The notes under the pieces are model-generated. The model searched no databases. It saw only the letters and a list, made by a program, of their open reading frames with translations, and was not told the origin of the DNA. A stretch of 64,000 nt of DNA from Moritella sp. Urea-trap-13 (GTDB taxonomy: Bacteria; Pseudomonadota; Gammaproteobacteria; Enterobacterales; Moritellaceae). Both the position numbers and the translations under genes were made by a program. The DNA lies in NCBI RefSeq assembly GCF_002836355.1, contig NZ_PJCA01000035.1:22197-86196 (forward strand). Direction: 5' to 3'. This document shows, piece by piece, positions 1 to 8,931 of this stretch (the first letter of the stretch is position 1; every line of letters starts with the position of its first letter).

Positions 1-199
1 GTTCAGCGTAAGAGGCTCCATCATTCATACGACCACGCATGTAAGGGTCTAATGATAAGTAATTTGTACGTAATAATAACTCACCTGCTGAAGGTGTCGG
101 AATGACGGTTTCTTCAAGGCTGAAATTTGCTGCTGTCGGCGCGCCTACAGGACGTGAAGCAAGTGTAATACGGCGATTAACTGAATTTGATTGAGTCAT
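1..199 (-). CDS. NADP-dependent MDR-superfamily oxidoreductase (N-terminal part only)
   Basis: The gene runs off the left edge, so only the first 66 codons are visible. The protein starts MTQSNSVNRRITLASRPVG and continues through a segment like PSAGELLLRTNYLSLDPYMRGRM, which is typical of the CurA/YncB/leukotriene-B4-dehydrogenase branch of zinc-independent medium-chain reductases. These enzymes reduce alkenals, alkenones or quinone-like substrates with NADPH in the cytosol. The ATG at 199 is preceded by AAGGATCTTT, a good ribosome binding site. A palindromic operator lies about 100 bp upstream, so the gene is probably repressor-controlled. The catalytic Rossmann part lies outside the window, so substrate cannot be assigned. 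Confidence 0.8.
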   Translation of the reverse strand, partial: MTQSNSVNRRITLASRPVGAPTAANFSLEETVIPTPSAGELLLRTNYLSLDPYMRGRMNDGASYAE

Positions 200-300
200 G
201 AAAGATCCTTGTTTTAAATCGTGATAGTGTATGTGACCGATTGTCTTTTAATTGAATGCAAAATTACTTGAACTAGTTTCTATGGATAGACCATACTCCC

Positions 301-321
301 TAGTAGACCGGTCGTCTACTA
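301..321. promoter_or_regulatory. Palindromic operator, probably TetR-family type
   Basis: Perfect 8-bp arms TAGTAGAC and GTCTACTA flank a 5-bp centre CGGTC. A further TAGACC half-like motif lies at 287-292. The site is in the divergent region between the MDR oxidoreductase (start 199) and the outer-membrane protein (start 527). TAGAC/GTCTA arms resemble operators of TetR-type repressors that control reductases for reactive electrophiles. The repressor gene is not in this window. Assignment to TetR is inference. Confidence 0.6.
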
Positions 322-526
322 ACCGTGTGGTTTTTTATGGTTTAATTAATATTGGTAATCTAAATTTTGATAAGGGAAAATTTAGATGGTATTAGCCAAT
401 TGGCGTGTAATTAGTCAATACTTACTTAGCTATATTGTGACTTAAGTCGTAATTTAGATTGTGGTTTCATATGGTTATTAGTAATATAAAAATCATTATT
501 TATAACTTGAAGGTATTAAGAAATTT

Positions 527-1966
527 ATGTCAGACCGTTTTCACCAGATTATATATTTAGTGTGTATTTTCAGCTTATCTTCAAGTGTTGTTTCTGCTGA
601 AAATACAGCAAATATTGCTGATATCACTCAAACTCAATCTGAAGCTGAAGCTCATCCGCTTGCTGAGGTTGCTCAGAGTGAAAGTGTTGATGTAACAAAG
701 GCTAAGTTACCGCTTTTGCCTGTCAGCGAATGGGGGATTGCGATAGGCATACGCCGCGCTGATATTCCTTTTGCTGTATCTGAAGTGAGTGAAGATACCG
801 CCGTGTATGATATTTTACCTATGATCCGATTTAAAAATGACTACGGTTATATTAATGGCTTAGAAGGTGGTGTGCATTTATGGCAAAATGCTGATCATCA
901 GGTCAATGTATATAGTCGTTTTCGATTCAACGACATCCCTAAAGAATTCCAAAATGAGATAAAAGGTCAGTCTTTTGATTTTGGTTTACAGTATCGTTAT
1001 TTCGATGGACCTTGGACAACGGATCTTGCGGTCTTATCTGATCGTCGTAAACGTGTTTATGGTTATACACGAACGCAATATAGCTGGAAGTATGAAAGCT
1101 GGGCGCTGATTCCGTTTGCAGAGTTAAGGTGGAAAAGTGCTGAATTTAATGATTATTACTACGGTTTTGAGATTGAAGAAGCTGGCGCCGGTGTCTCTGC
1201 CAGTGGTGGTATTAAAGCATCTTATCATGTTACCAGTAACTTACATTTAATTGGCCAGTTTGGTGTGACACGTTTGGAAGATAACGTTTATGATTTAGCG
1301 GTAGTGGAAAAGAATTATCAATTGGAGTCTTTCCTTGGTATTGCTTTTTATCCCGACCCAAATGAACCTTTTGTGAGGGCTGCTGGCAAAGATAAAAATG
1401 ATGAATATCTAAGGTTAGCCCATGGTTGGGCCACACCGTCTAATATCGGTGATATTTTTAACTTCAATGCCGAGCGTGATAGCGAAAACAATCAAATGAG
1501 CTCGGTTTTTTATGGTACACAGGTTGCAGATAGCTTATTGACAATGCCGATTGATATTTACTTTACTCCAGGTCTAGTATGGCATTATAGCTCTGATGTG
1601 CAGAGCGATATTGCCGAAGCCATACTGGCGATCAAAGTGTTTTATACTTTTGATTTCGGCCCACGCTGGCGTGTCGGTATTGCAGAGGGTTTGTCTTATG
1701 TCTCTAATGTTACTTATATTGAAGGCATAGATTTTGAGGGTGACGATGGTAAACGTGATTATGAAAATACATCTAAGCTCCTTAACTATCTGGATTTTTC
1801 GTTAGATGTGAATGTCGGTGATATTTTTAATCACCCAGCATTAGCGCAAACTTGGTTTGGTTATAGCATCCATCATCGCTCGGGTATCTTTGAAACTAGC
1901 TCGATGTTTGGTCGTATTAAAGGTGGCAGTAACTATCAAACTGTTTATCTGCAGTGGCATTTTTAA
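527..1966 (+). CDS. MipA/OmpV-like outer-membrane protein with a second C-terminal barrel region
   Basis: The 479-residue protein has a signal peptide ending near SVVSA (residue 24). An acidic linker (25-60) follows, then about 220 residues (65-285) that resemble the MipA/OmpV family: an opening GIAIGIRRAD strand, alternating aromatic beta strands, and a strand ending GIAFYPD. A further 190 residues (290-479) look like a second beta-barrel, ending in the outer-membrane signature VYLQWHF with a terminal phenylalanine. MipA proteins are normally about 250 residues, so this one is nearly double length. The C-terminal part holds an HHRSG motif faintly like lipid A deacylases of the PagL type, but I cannot confirm the catalytic set. 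It stands alone, ending at a strong hairpin shared with kefB. Confidence 0.7.
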   Translation: MSDRFHQIIYLVCIFSLSSSVVSAENTANIADITQTQSEAEAHPLAEVAQSESVDVTKAKLPLLPVSEWGIAIGIRRADIPFAVSEVSEDTAVYDILPMIRFKNDYGYINGLEGGVHLWQNADHQVNVYSRFRFNDIPKEFQNEIKGQSFDFGLQYRYFDGPWTTDLAVLSDRRKRVYGYTRTQYSWKYESWALIPFAELRWKSAEFNDYYYGFEIEEAGAGVSASGGIKASYHVTSNLHLIGQFGVTRLEDNVYDLAVVEKNYQLESFLGIAFYPDPNEPFVRAAGKDKNDEYLRLAHGWATPSNIGDIFNFNAERDSENNQMSSVFYGTQVADSLLTMPIDIYFTPGLVWHYSSDVQSDIAEAILAIKVFYTFDFGPRWRVGIAEGLSYVSNVTYIEGIDFEGDDGKRDYENTSKLLNYLDFSLDVNVGDIFNHPALAQTWFGYSIHHRSGIFETSSMFGRIKGGSNYQTVYLQWHF

Positions 1967-1980
1967 CGCTGCCGAAGACT

Positions 1981-2036
1981 TGCTCACTTAACATCAGACT
2001 TGCTGATAATTCAGCAAGTCTGATGTTAAGTGAGCA
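1981..2036. terminator. Perfect 26-bp hairpin between convergent genes
   Basis: Arms at 1981-2006 and 2011-2036 are exact reverse complements with a TAAT loop. It lies 14 bp past the outer-membrane gene and 9 bp past the end of the convergent kefB-like gene. Neither side has a T run, so it is not a textbook intrinsic terminator, but it could block readthrough both ways. Confidence 0.65.
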
Positions 2037-2045
2037 TCGCTGTTA

Positions 2046-3968
2046 TTAGCTCTGTTCACTTGTCGATTTATTATGTTTGTGCGCCGCGGCTAAGTTATCC
2101 ACGGTATTTTTATCTTGATTACTGTGCGCTTCTGTTGACCAAGCATCATTTAAATTGTCGTAATAAGTTAACGCATCCAGTCCTAATAGTTTTTTCAATA
2201 TTCTTCGTTCTGTCAGGCTACGATTAACAAATTCCGGTTCATTTTCGTGTATATGTTTGGCTTCTTCATGTAATACCGCTTCATCATGACGACGGAAAAC
2301 CTGTCCAGCACGATGCGCCTGATTGGCTCGCATCCCTAATGCCTTTAAGGTTTCTACTCCTAAGCTAATACCTGAGTCGAGCGATTCTCGAAATACATGG
2401 TCGGCACCGAGACGAATTAATTGCTGAGCATGATTACGGTCGGTAGCGCGTACTAATACGATTAAGTGTGGGAAATGCTTTTTAACTTTAATTAAAATAC
2501 GCTTGGTGCGACTCGCGCTTTCAACGGCAATAATAAACAGTTTGGCATTATCTGCCCCCGCAGCGTGTAATAAATTAAGCTGCTCGGCATCGCCATAAAA
2601 TACCTTGTATTTAAACTGCTGTAATAACTCTATCTGGCCAACGTCATTTTCCAAAATCGTGGTATTAATATGGTAACCGTGAAGTAGGCGACCAACAACT
2701 TGTCCAAAGCCACCAAAGCCGGCGATGATCACTGAGCTGTCGGTATCATCAGGGATCTGATGTTCAGGAGTGGCCTCACTCTCGGCTAGTGGAATTTTAC
2801 GTTTGAATGTTGGGGCGATTATTTTATCGTAGATGATCAGCAACAGTGGGGTAAATACCATCGATAAAGTCACTACCAGAACCAATAAACTGGCTATCTC
2901 ATTATCAAGCACTTGGCGTTGTAGTGCGAATGAGGTGAGTACAAAGGCAAACTCACCGCCTTGTGCTAGTGCGCATGAGAATAACCAATTTTGACTGCGT
3001 TGGATCTTGAATACGATGCCGGTGATAAACAACACAATAAATTTAACCGCAATAAGTCCAGTAACCAGCATGGCAACTAATATCGGTTGATCAAGTAACA
3101 AAGTAAAATCAATACTGGCACCGACAGAGATAAAGAAAATACCGAGCAATAAACTTTTAAACGGTTCAATATCACTTTCAAGTTCGTGGCGATATTCACT
3201 GTCCGCCAAGACCACGCCAGCTAAGAAGGTACCGAGTGCTGCAGATAAGCCCACGGCTTCCATCGCTAACGCAATGCCGACAACCAGTGCTAATGCTGTC
3301 GCGATGAAAATTTCACGCGAGCGAGAGCCGGCGATAACGCGTAATAGCGGCACTACCAGAAAGTGACCACCGATGATGATGCCAGCAATCACGCCAGCAA
3401 TCATGAGTGCGCTTAGCCAGCCTGATGTTGTCGACTCCACGATCGCGGTATCTTGTATCACGAGCAGAGGTAATATAGACAGAATAGGGATCACGGCGAT
3501 ATCTTGAAATAATAATACCGCAAAGGCATTCTTACCGGCTTCTGTTTTCATTAACTCCCGTTCTTGTAAATTCTGTAACACAATCGCAGTGGATGACAAC
3601 GCCACGATTAAGCCTATCGCGAGTGCGGTTTGCCAAGCAAGACCACAAGCCAGTAATATTAAGAAGATAGATAAAGTCGTTGCGCAAAGCTGTAGGCCAC
3701 CGGTACCGAGAATAGGCATTTTCAGTTGCCATAATAACGCGGGCCTTAATTCTAAACCGACCAAAAACAACATCATCACGACACCGAATTCGGCCACATG
3801 CATGACGTCTTCTTGATTCGATATCAAGCTGAGTGCATAAGGACCGACAATGACGCCTGCAATCAAATAACCTAGCACTGAGCCGAGTCCCAAACGTTTT
3901 GCGATCGGTACCGCCACCACTCCGGCTGCAAGGTAGATGAAGATATTAAATAATACGCCGTGTTCCAT
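2046..3968 (-). CDS. kefB: KefB-type glutathione-regulated potassium/proton antiporter
   Basis: A CPA2-family antiporter of 640 residues that exports K+ and imports protons, acidifying the cytoplasm during electrophile stress. Residues 1-385 form about 12 membrane segments, including the LGLGSVLGYLIAGVIVGP start, GVVMMLFLVGLEL and LLFQDIAVIPIL motifs usual for Kef transporters. Residues 410-525 form a cytosolic Rossmann-like RCK/TrkA-N domain opening with VIIAGFGGFGQVVGRLL, which binds NAD(H) and glutathione adducts in characterised Kef proteins. A charged tail follows. The start codon overlaps the stop of the upstream kefG-like gene (TAATG), showing translational coupling. KefB rather than KefC is preferred because the partner overlaps upstream, as kefG does in E. 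coli. Confidence 0.85.
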   Translation of the reverse strand: MEHGVLFNIFIYLAAGVVAVPIAKRLGLGSVLGYLIAGVIVGPYALSLISNQEDVMHVAEFGVVMMLFLVGLELRPALLWQLKMPILGTGGLQLCATTLSIFLILLACGLAWQTALAIGLIVALSSTAIVLQNLQERELMKTEAGKNAFAVLLFQDIAVIPILSILPLLVIQDTAIVESTTSGWLSALMIAGVIAGIIIGGHFLVVPLLRVIAGSRSREIFIATALALVVGIALAMEAVGLSAALGTFLAGVVLADSEYRHELESDIEPFKSLLLGIFFISVGASIDFTLLLDQPILVAMLVTGLIAVKFIVLFITGIVFKIQRSQNWLFSCALAQGGEFAFVLTSFALQRQVLDNEIASLLVLVVTLSMVFTPLLLIIYDKIIAPTFKRKIPLAESEATPEHQIPDDTDSSVIIAGFGGFGQVVGRLLHGYHINTTILENDVGQIELLQQFKYKVFYGDAEQLNLLHAAGADNAKLFIIAVESASRTKRILIKVKKHFPHLIVLVRATDRNHAQQLIRLGADHVFRESLDSGISLGVETLKALGMRANQAHRAGQVFRRHDEAVLHEEAKHIHENEPEFVNRSLTERRILKKLLGLDALTYYDNLNDAWSTEAHSNQDKNTVDNLAAAHKHNKSTSEQS

Positions 3969-4558
3969 TATTGGTTACGCTCCATGTCTGTCGTGGTCGC
4001 GCCATCACTTTGCTGTTGCAACATTAATAACAGTTGGCGATATTGTTTGGTTTTATCTGCTATTCGCTCAGGGTCGTGACGCTTATGAATATCATGCACA
4101 ACAAAGGGGGACAGGTATTCTAGATTACACAACTTACTCATTTGGCTAAAAGGTAATAAGAATTGGCTAATGTCATGTTCGTTGTAACCTGTCGTAGAGT
4201 ATGAATTGGCACTACCACCCGTTGAGATCGCCAGCATTATTTTTTTGCCCACCAATTTATCGCCGTGTTCACCATAAGCAAAACCGTGTTCAAGAACTAG
4301 ATCCTGCCATTCTTTTAAAATTGCAGGGCAGGAGTACCAGTAAAGTGGAAATTGCAAGACGATGATGTCGTGATTGAGCAACAAGGTTTGTTCATGCTTA
4401 ATGTCGATAAATGAATCAGGGTAAGTATCGTAAAGGTCGTGACAAGTAACGCCTTCAATGTTTTGAATTTCATTGAATAATGATTTATGTGCAATTGATT
4501 TTTGTAATGCAGGATGGGCAAATATAACGAGAATTTTGTGCATATGATTTTCAATCAT
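3968..4558 (-). CDS. kefG: KefG-like flavodoxin-fold ancillary oxidoreductase
   Basis: A 196-residue NAD(P)H quinone oxidoreductase-like protein. The core begins HKILVIFAHPALQKSIAHKSL and contains IIVLQFPLYWYSCPAILKEWQDLVL and AISTGGSANSY, the FMN-binding and dimer signatures of the MdaB/KefF/KefG group. In characterised systems the ancillary subunit docks on the antiporter and is needed for full activity. Its last base overlaps the kefB start. Two starts are possible: ATG at 4558, with AAGG abutting the codon, or ATG at 4543 (MHKILV), which matches family N-termini better. A rather basic and polar tail (HKRHDPERIADKTKQ...) ends the protein. Confidence 0.82.
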   Translation of the reverse strand: MIENHMHKILVIFAHPALQKSIAHKSLFNEIQNIEGVTCHDLYDTYPDSFIDIKHEQTLLLNHDIIVLQFPLYWYSCPAILKEWQDLVLEHGFAYGEHGDKLVGKKIMLAISTGGSANSYSTTGYNEHDISQFLLPFSQMSKLCNLEYLSPFVVHDIHKRHDPERIADKTKQYRQLLLMLQQQSDGATTTDMERNQ

Positions 4559-4850
4559 CCTTTATTGAAATAGATCTTTATACGGGCATTCAATGGCTTA
4601 GTGCCTAAAGTGTGTATTTTATTAATTATTGCTATCTAAGCTTATAATATAAAACAAATTATTTCAGTGTTTATTTAGTTTTTCAGACTGATATTTATTT
4701 TATTTTCGCATCATTGATTGGACATTTTTAGAAAACTGTATTTATCATTTCATATTAAAGCTGTTGTGCTATGATTTCGTGACTAATTTGATATTGATCA
4801 AGCATGATCGACATTCTTGTTTATGGACTAACTATTGGAGCTATTTTCAC

Positions 4851-5876
4851 ATGATATCTAGAAAGCACAGTTTACTTTCACTGCCGCTATTATTAACTAG
4901 CAGTTTACTTGGCTTTAGTAGTGTAGCAATAGCGAAACCATTAGCAAAGAGTCCCGGTTTTTCTGGGACTATCGGTATCAATGCCGGTTTTAGTGACTCA
5001 CAAAACCAATTTAATACCGATAATGATAACGCCCAAACTGATGATCTAAATAACCCTGGAAAGGATATTTCGACTGGGTTGTTATTTCCGTTTTTCCGTG
5101 TGGCTTATACCTCGGAAGATTTACAGACCCAATACTTTCTGGGTCAAAGTCCGCAAAATATCTTAGACAGTGCCATTCAATATGAACTGGGCGTGACCCA
5201 TAAATTTGATGAACGCCAGAGTATGATGTTGGCCTATATTCCCCATGTGCCATTCTTAAAAGAAACTTGGTCTGATCCTTTCTTAACGGATGCAGCAAGA
5301 GAAAAATCCGACATTGATTCAACCGCGGTGCGCGTGGCTTATAAATTTGCCCCTGTACAAGTTGAATACGCTTATGCATCGTATGATATAGAAGACGAGC
5401 AAAGCGGTGCTCAAAATGGCGCATGTAATGGTCAAAATTGTACTGCCGAAGAGCAGGCGCTACTTAAGCGAGACAGTGATTACCAAAGATTAAGTCTAGA
5501 AAGCTCATTGAGATTGTGGCAAGGCATGTTTGCTAAAGCTAATGTATATTATGCCAACCAGGATTCCAAAGGCGAGAGTCAAAGCTATGATGAATTACAT
5601 TATAGTTTAAGCATCATGACAAAATATGAACGTCATTTCTTATCTGTGCAAGCGGCATTCAGTGATCGCGAATATAGCGCAGAAAATCCAATGTTTGGAC
5701 AAACACAACAACAAGATGCGGCGCGTTACTCCCTAATATACGCGTACACAGAACCGTTTAATATTGCGGACACGAATCTAAATGTGATCTATCAAAATAA
5801 AGATATTGACGCCAATATAGATTTTTATGACAGCACAACGAACTTTGTTTCTGTTGGTATGAGTTACAATTTTTAA
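4851..5876 (+). CDS. DUF2860-family outer-membrane beta-barrel protein
   Basis: 341 residues from the ATG at 4851, chosen because it follows TTGGAG at a 10-bp spacing and opens directly into a signal peptide (MISRKHSLLSLPLLLTSSLLGF...VAIA). An in-frame upstream start at 4764 would bury that signal. The mature part starts KSPGFSGTIGINAGFSDSQNQF and shows alternating beta strands, ending VSVGMSYNF with the terminal phenylalanine of barrel proteins. It resembles DUF2860 proteins of Vibrio and relatives, whose role is unknown. An insert with two cysteines (GACNGQNC) probably forms a surface-loop disulphide. A terminator follows at 5923. Confidence 0.8.
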   Translation: MISRKHSLLSLPLLLTSSLLGFSSVAIAKPLAKSPGFSGTIGINAGFSDSQNQFNTDNDNAQTDDLNNPGKDISTGLLFPFFRVAYTSEDLQTQYFLGQSPQNILDSAIQYELGVTHKFDERQSMMLAYIPHVPFLKETWSDPFLTDAAREKSDIDSTAVRVAYKFAPVQVEYAYASYDIEDEQSGAQNGACNGQNCTAEEQALLKRDSDYQRLSLESSLRLWQGMFAKANVYYANQDSKGESQSYDELHYSLSIMTKYERHFLSVQAAFSDREYSAENPMFGQTQQQDAARYSLIYAYTEPFNIADTNLNVIYQNKDIDANIDFYDSTTNFVSVGMSYNF

Positions 5877-5883
5877 TTAGCAT

Positions 5884-5919
5884 TAGAAATAGAAATAGAA
5901 ATAGAAATAGAAATAGAAA
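5884..5919 (+). repeat. Hexanucleotide microsatellite, six TAGAAA units
   Basis: Six perfect tandem copies of TAGAAA sit 8 bp past the DUF2860 stop and directly before the terminator stem. Because it is outside coding sequence, length changes would alter only the spacing or the transcript 3' end. Confidence 0.95.
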
Positions 5920-5922
5920 GGA

Positions 5923-5957
5923 GGGGCGTCATACGCTAAGTATCACGTCCCTTTTTT
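5923..5957 (+). terminator. Rho-independent terminator of the DUF2860 gene
   Basis: A 12-bp stem (GGGGCGTCATAC with GTATCACGTCCC, one G-T pair and one mismatch) around a GCTAA loop is followed by six T residues. Confidence 0.85.
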
Positions 5958-5975
5958 ATTGATTAACTGTGGCTG

Positions 5976-7751
5976 TTAATAACCCAAGCTAAGCGCACTT
6001 GGTCGGCGTGGATCTGATGCCCCATAAACCCCTTCTTCAGTTAACATAATGGTTTGAGTGCTGCCCATAGCGGCTTTTACTTCCACCTTATGGCCCTTAC
6101 TTTCTAATAAGTTAATGGTATCGACATTTAAGCCTTTCTCGATACGGATCATGTCTGGTAACCACTGATGGTGAAAACGTGGCGCAGCACTGGCTTCGGC
6201 AATGTTCATGTCATGATCTATTACGTTCATGATCACTTGTAATGTCGTAGTAATAATACGTGAGCCGCCTGGGCTACCTGTGACTAAATAAGGTTTGTTA
6301 TCTTTTAATACGATGGTCGGTGTCATTGAGCTTAACGGACGTTTTTTCGCTGCCACGGCATTGGCTTTACCACCGATCAGACCATAAGCATTAGGGACTC
6401 CCGGTTTAGCTGAAAAATCATCCATTTCGTTATTAAGCAATACCCCTGTGCCTTTCGCGACAAGTCCGGAACCATAACTAAAGTTAAGGGTGTAGGTATT
6501 ACTGACTGCGTTACCAAACTTATCAACCACGCTGTAATGGGTGGTTTGATTGCTTTCATAAGGCAATAGTGTACCCGGAGATACTTCACTGCTTGGTGTT
6601 GCTTTGTTAGGGTTAATTTGGCTGACCAATTGCTTGGCATACTGCTTGTTGGTGAGCGCAGCGACAGGTACATTTACAAAATCGGGATCACCTAAATATA
6701 AACTGCGGTCTGCATAAGCACGGCGCATTGATTCTGCCATGATATGAATGGTTGCAGCGCTATTATGGCCCATTTTATCAATCGGGAACTGCGAGAGCAT
6801 ATTCAGCATTTGCACTATGTGCACACCTCCTGAAGACGGTGGTGGCATAGATACCACTTGATAACCGCGATAATCACCAGTGACAGGTTGTCGTTCTATG
6901 GCTTTATAACTGGCTAAGTCTTGCATGGTCATTATGCCGCCAGCGTCACGTACTGAATCACTTATCTGTTTGGCTATCGGCCCTTGATAGAATGCTGGAC
7001 TACCTTGTTTAGCAATCGCACTGAGGGTGTTGGCGAGATCGGTTTGCTTTAATACTTCACCAGGTTGATAGCTACTACCATCGGCTTTATAGAAAATAGC
7101 TTGGGTACTTGGCCACTGGCTTAAGCGTTTCTGCGTTGCGCTAAGCGAGTTGGCCAAGTCAGGGGTGACGACAATACCGTCTCGGGCCAATTTGATTGCC
7201 GGTGCGATCACTTGTGCTAACGACATGGTGCCATATTTTTCTAACGCCAGTTCTAAGCCAAGCACAGTGCCAGGTACGCCGACTGCAAGGCCGTGAAAGC
7301 GAGATAAGGTGTTATTTGGATTACCCTCTTCATCTAAAAACATGTCTGCAGAAGCTTTCTGTGGGGCCACTTCCCGATAATCAATGGCAATAGAGCGCTG
7401 TTCATCGGCCAAATAGACTAACATGAACCCACCGCCACCGAGATTACCAGCACGCGGTAGGGTAACGGCTAACGCGTAACCAACAGCGACCGCAGCATCA
7501 ATGGCATTCCCGCCTTGTTGCATGATATCGACACCGATTTTGGTGGCCAGCGCTTCTTGGCTCGCGACCATGCCATTAGCAGCCCAAACGGGATGATGGA
7601 TCGCCATTTGACTGTAAATAGCACTGCTCGATGGTTTCACTTTCGCGACGATGTCACTGCTGGTGGTCTTAGCAATAGCCGTTGGTAACGTTAAGCTAAT
7701 GCAGCCTATGAATCCGAAGGTTAGCGCTTTAAAAAGGTGTGTCGTTGGCAT
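5976..7751 (-). CDS. ggt: Gamma-glutamyltransferase (glutathione hydrolase)
   Basis: A periplasmic Ntn-hydrolase of 591 residues that cleaves glutathione and transfers its gamma-glutamyl group. A signal peptide covers residues 1-27. The large-subunit region carries GGNAIDAAVAVGYALAVTLPRAGNLGGGGFMLVY, and the autocleavage site is NQTTHYSVVD, where the first Thr of TTHYSV becomes the catalytic N-terminal residue of the small subunit. The downstream RPLSSMTPTIV and GSPGGSRIITTTLQV motifs bind the gamma-glutamyl group. Length matches E. coli Ggt (about 580). It is monocistronic. With the nearby Kef pair it may share glutathione physiology, but no common regulation is visible. Confidence 0.95.
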   Translation of the reverse strand: MPTTHLFKALTFGFIGCISLTLPTAIAKTTSSDIVAKVKPSSSAIYSQMAIHHPVWAANGMVASQEALATKIGVDIMQQGGNAIDAAVAVGYALAVTLPRAGNLGGGGFMLVYLADEQRSIAIDYREVAPQKASADMFLDEEGNPNNTLSRFHGLAVGVPGTVLGLELALEKYGTMSLAQVIAPAIKLARDGIVVTPDLANSLSATQKRLSQWPSTQAIFYKADGSSYQPGEVLKQTDLANTLSAIAKQGSPAFYQGPIAKQISDSVRDAGGIMTMQDLASYKAIERQPVTGDYRGYQVVSMPPPSSGGVHIVQMLNMLSQFPIDKMGHNSAATIHIMAESMRRAYADRSLYLGDPDFVNVPVAALTNKQYAKQLVSQINPNKATPSSEVSPGTLLPYESNQTTHYSVVDKFGNAVSNTYTLNFSYGSGLVAKGTGVLLNNEMDDFSAKPGVPNAYGLIGGKANAVAAKKRPLSSMTPTIVLKDNKPYLVTGSPGGSRIITTTLQVIMNVIDHDMNIAEASAAPRFHHQWLPDMIRIEKGLNVDTINLLESKGHKVEVKAAMGSTQTIMLTEEGVYGASDPRRPSALSLGY

Positions 7752-7980
7752 GAATTTTCCCTATTCAATTGCTTATGATGTTAATGCAGCATAGCAAAGG
7801 GAGCTTATTACTTGTTTTTAGGTAGGCGAAACTGCTAGTTAATTCACAGAAATAGTATCGTTATGTATCAAAGCGTAACCCTGAGAGTAGTCTATGAGTA
7901 TTCACGTTAAAACTAACCTATTTTCAAGTTATCTCTCGATTTAATCTCGAGTTCAGCTTATTTGTTAATTAAGGAAAACT

Positions 7981-8901
7981 ATGACAGGTGTATCTCGCGT
8001 TAAAATGGCTCTTGAAGGCCCCGAATTTTCATCGTTAGTACAAGGCTATTGGCGTATGGGTGAGTGGGGCATGGATCCGCAAGCTCGTTTAACCTTTTTG
8101 AAACAGCATGTCGAGTTGGGTATCACTACGGTGGATCATGCGCATGTTTATGGTTCTGCACAAGCGCCGTGTGAAACCTTATTTGGTGAAGCGCTGAAAC
8201 TTGATCCGACGATGCGAGATAATATCGAGATCATTTCTAAATGCGGTATTGAAGTCATGCACAGTGACGCACCGAGTGATCACGTTAATCATTACAGCAG
8301 TTCACAAAGCAGTATTATTCATTCGGTAGACACCTCTTTACAGCGCTTAGGCGTCGAGCAATTGGATGTGCTGTTAATTCATCGCCCAGATCTGTTAATG
8401 AATGCAGATGATGTTGCCCAAGCCGCTGAGCAGTTAAAGCATCAAGGTAAGATTAAGCACTTAGGCGTATCTAACTTTACCCCGTCGCAGTTTGCGCTGT
8501 TGCAATCGCGTTGGGACACTCCATTAGTGACCAATCAAGTTGAAATAAACCCGGTTAATTTGGCTGTGACTGAAGATGGTACCTTAGATCAATTACAACA
8601 ATTAGCGATTAGACCAATGGCATGGTCGTGCTTGGCGGGTGGTAGTTTATTTAATGCTAATTCAGCACAAATACAGCGTTTGCAAAATACGTTGGAAGCC
8701 ATTAAGCAGGAAATTAGTGCAGAGTCGATTGATCAGGTGGTTTTTGCGTGGATATTAAAGCTACCCTCTCAACCTCTGCCGATTATCGGCAGTGGTAACA
8801 TCGAGCGGGTACGCAGTGCGGTTGCAGCGACAGCGTTAACATTGACGAACCAACAATGGTATCGGATCTGGGTTGCATCAAAAGGCCATGGCGTTGCTTA
8901 A
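7981..8901 (+). CDS. Aldo/keto reductase, YdhF type
   Basis: A 306-residue cytosolic NADPH-dependent carbonyl reductase with a TIM-barrel fold. The catalytic tetrad is visible: Asp and Tyr in TTVDHAHVYG, Lys in IEIISKCGIE, and His in DVLLIHRPD. NADPH-binding strands near LGVSNF and PIIGSGNIERV are also present. The opening RVKMALEGPEFSSLVQGYWRMGEW matches the YdhF subgroup of unknown substrate. The ATG at 7981 follows AAGGAAAACT. It is monocistronic and divergent from ggt, with about 230 bp between them that hold the two promoters. Confidence 0.9.
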   Translation: MTGVSRVKMALEGPEFSSLVQGYWRMGEWGMDPQARLTFLKQHVELGITTVDHAHVYGSAQAPCETLFGEALKLDPTMRDNIEIISKCGIEVMHSDAPSDHVNHYSSSQSSIIHSVDTSLQRLGVEQLDVLLIHRPDLLMNADDVAQAAEQLKHQGKIKHLGVSNFTPSQFALLQSRWDTPLVTNQVEINPVNLAVTEDGTLDQLQQLAIRPMAWSCLAGGSLFNANSAQIQRLQNTLEAIKQEISAESIDQVVFAWILKLPSQPLPIIGSGNIERVRSAVAATALTLTNQQWYRIWVASKGHGVA

Positions 8902-8931
8902 CGCCCGTTAAGTTAATTTTGATTAAGTGTG

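Noticed and set aside
5011..5424. 137-codon minus-strand frame opposite the DUF2860 gene
   Set aside because: Shadow of the barrel gene; composition unlike a protein.
5884..5919. TAGAAA array as a CRISPR
   Set aside because: Repeats are contiguous hexamers without spacers and there are no cas genes.
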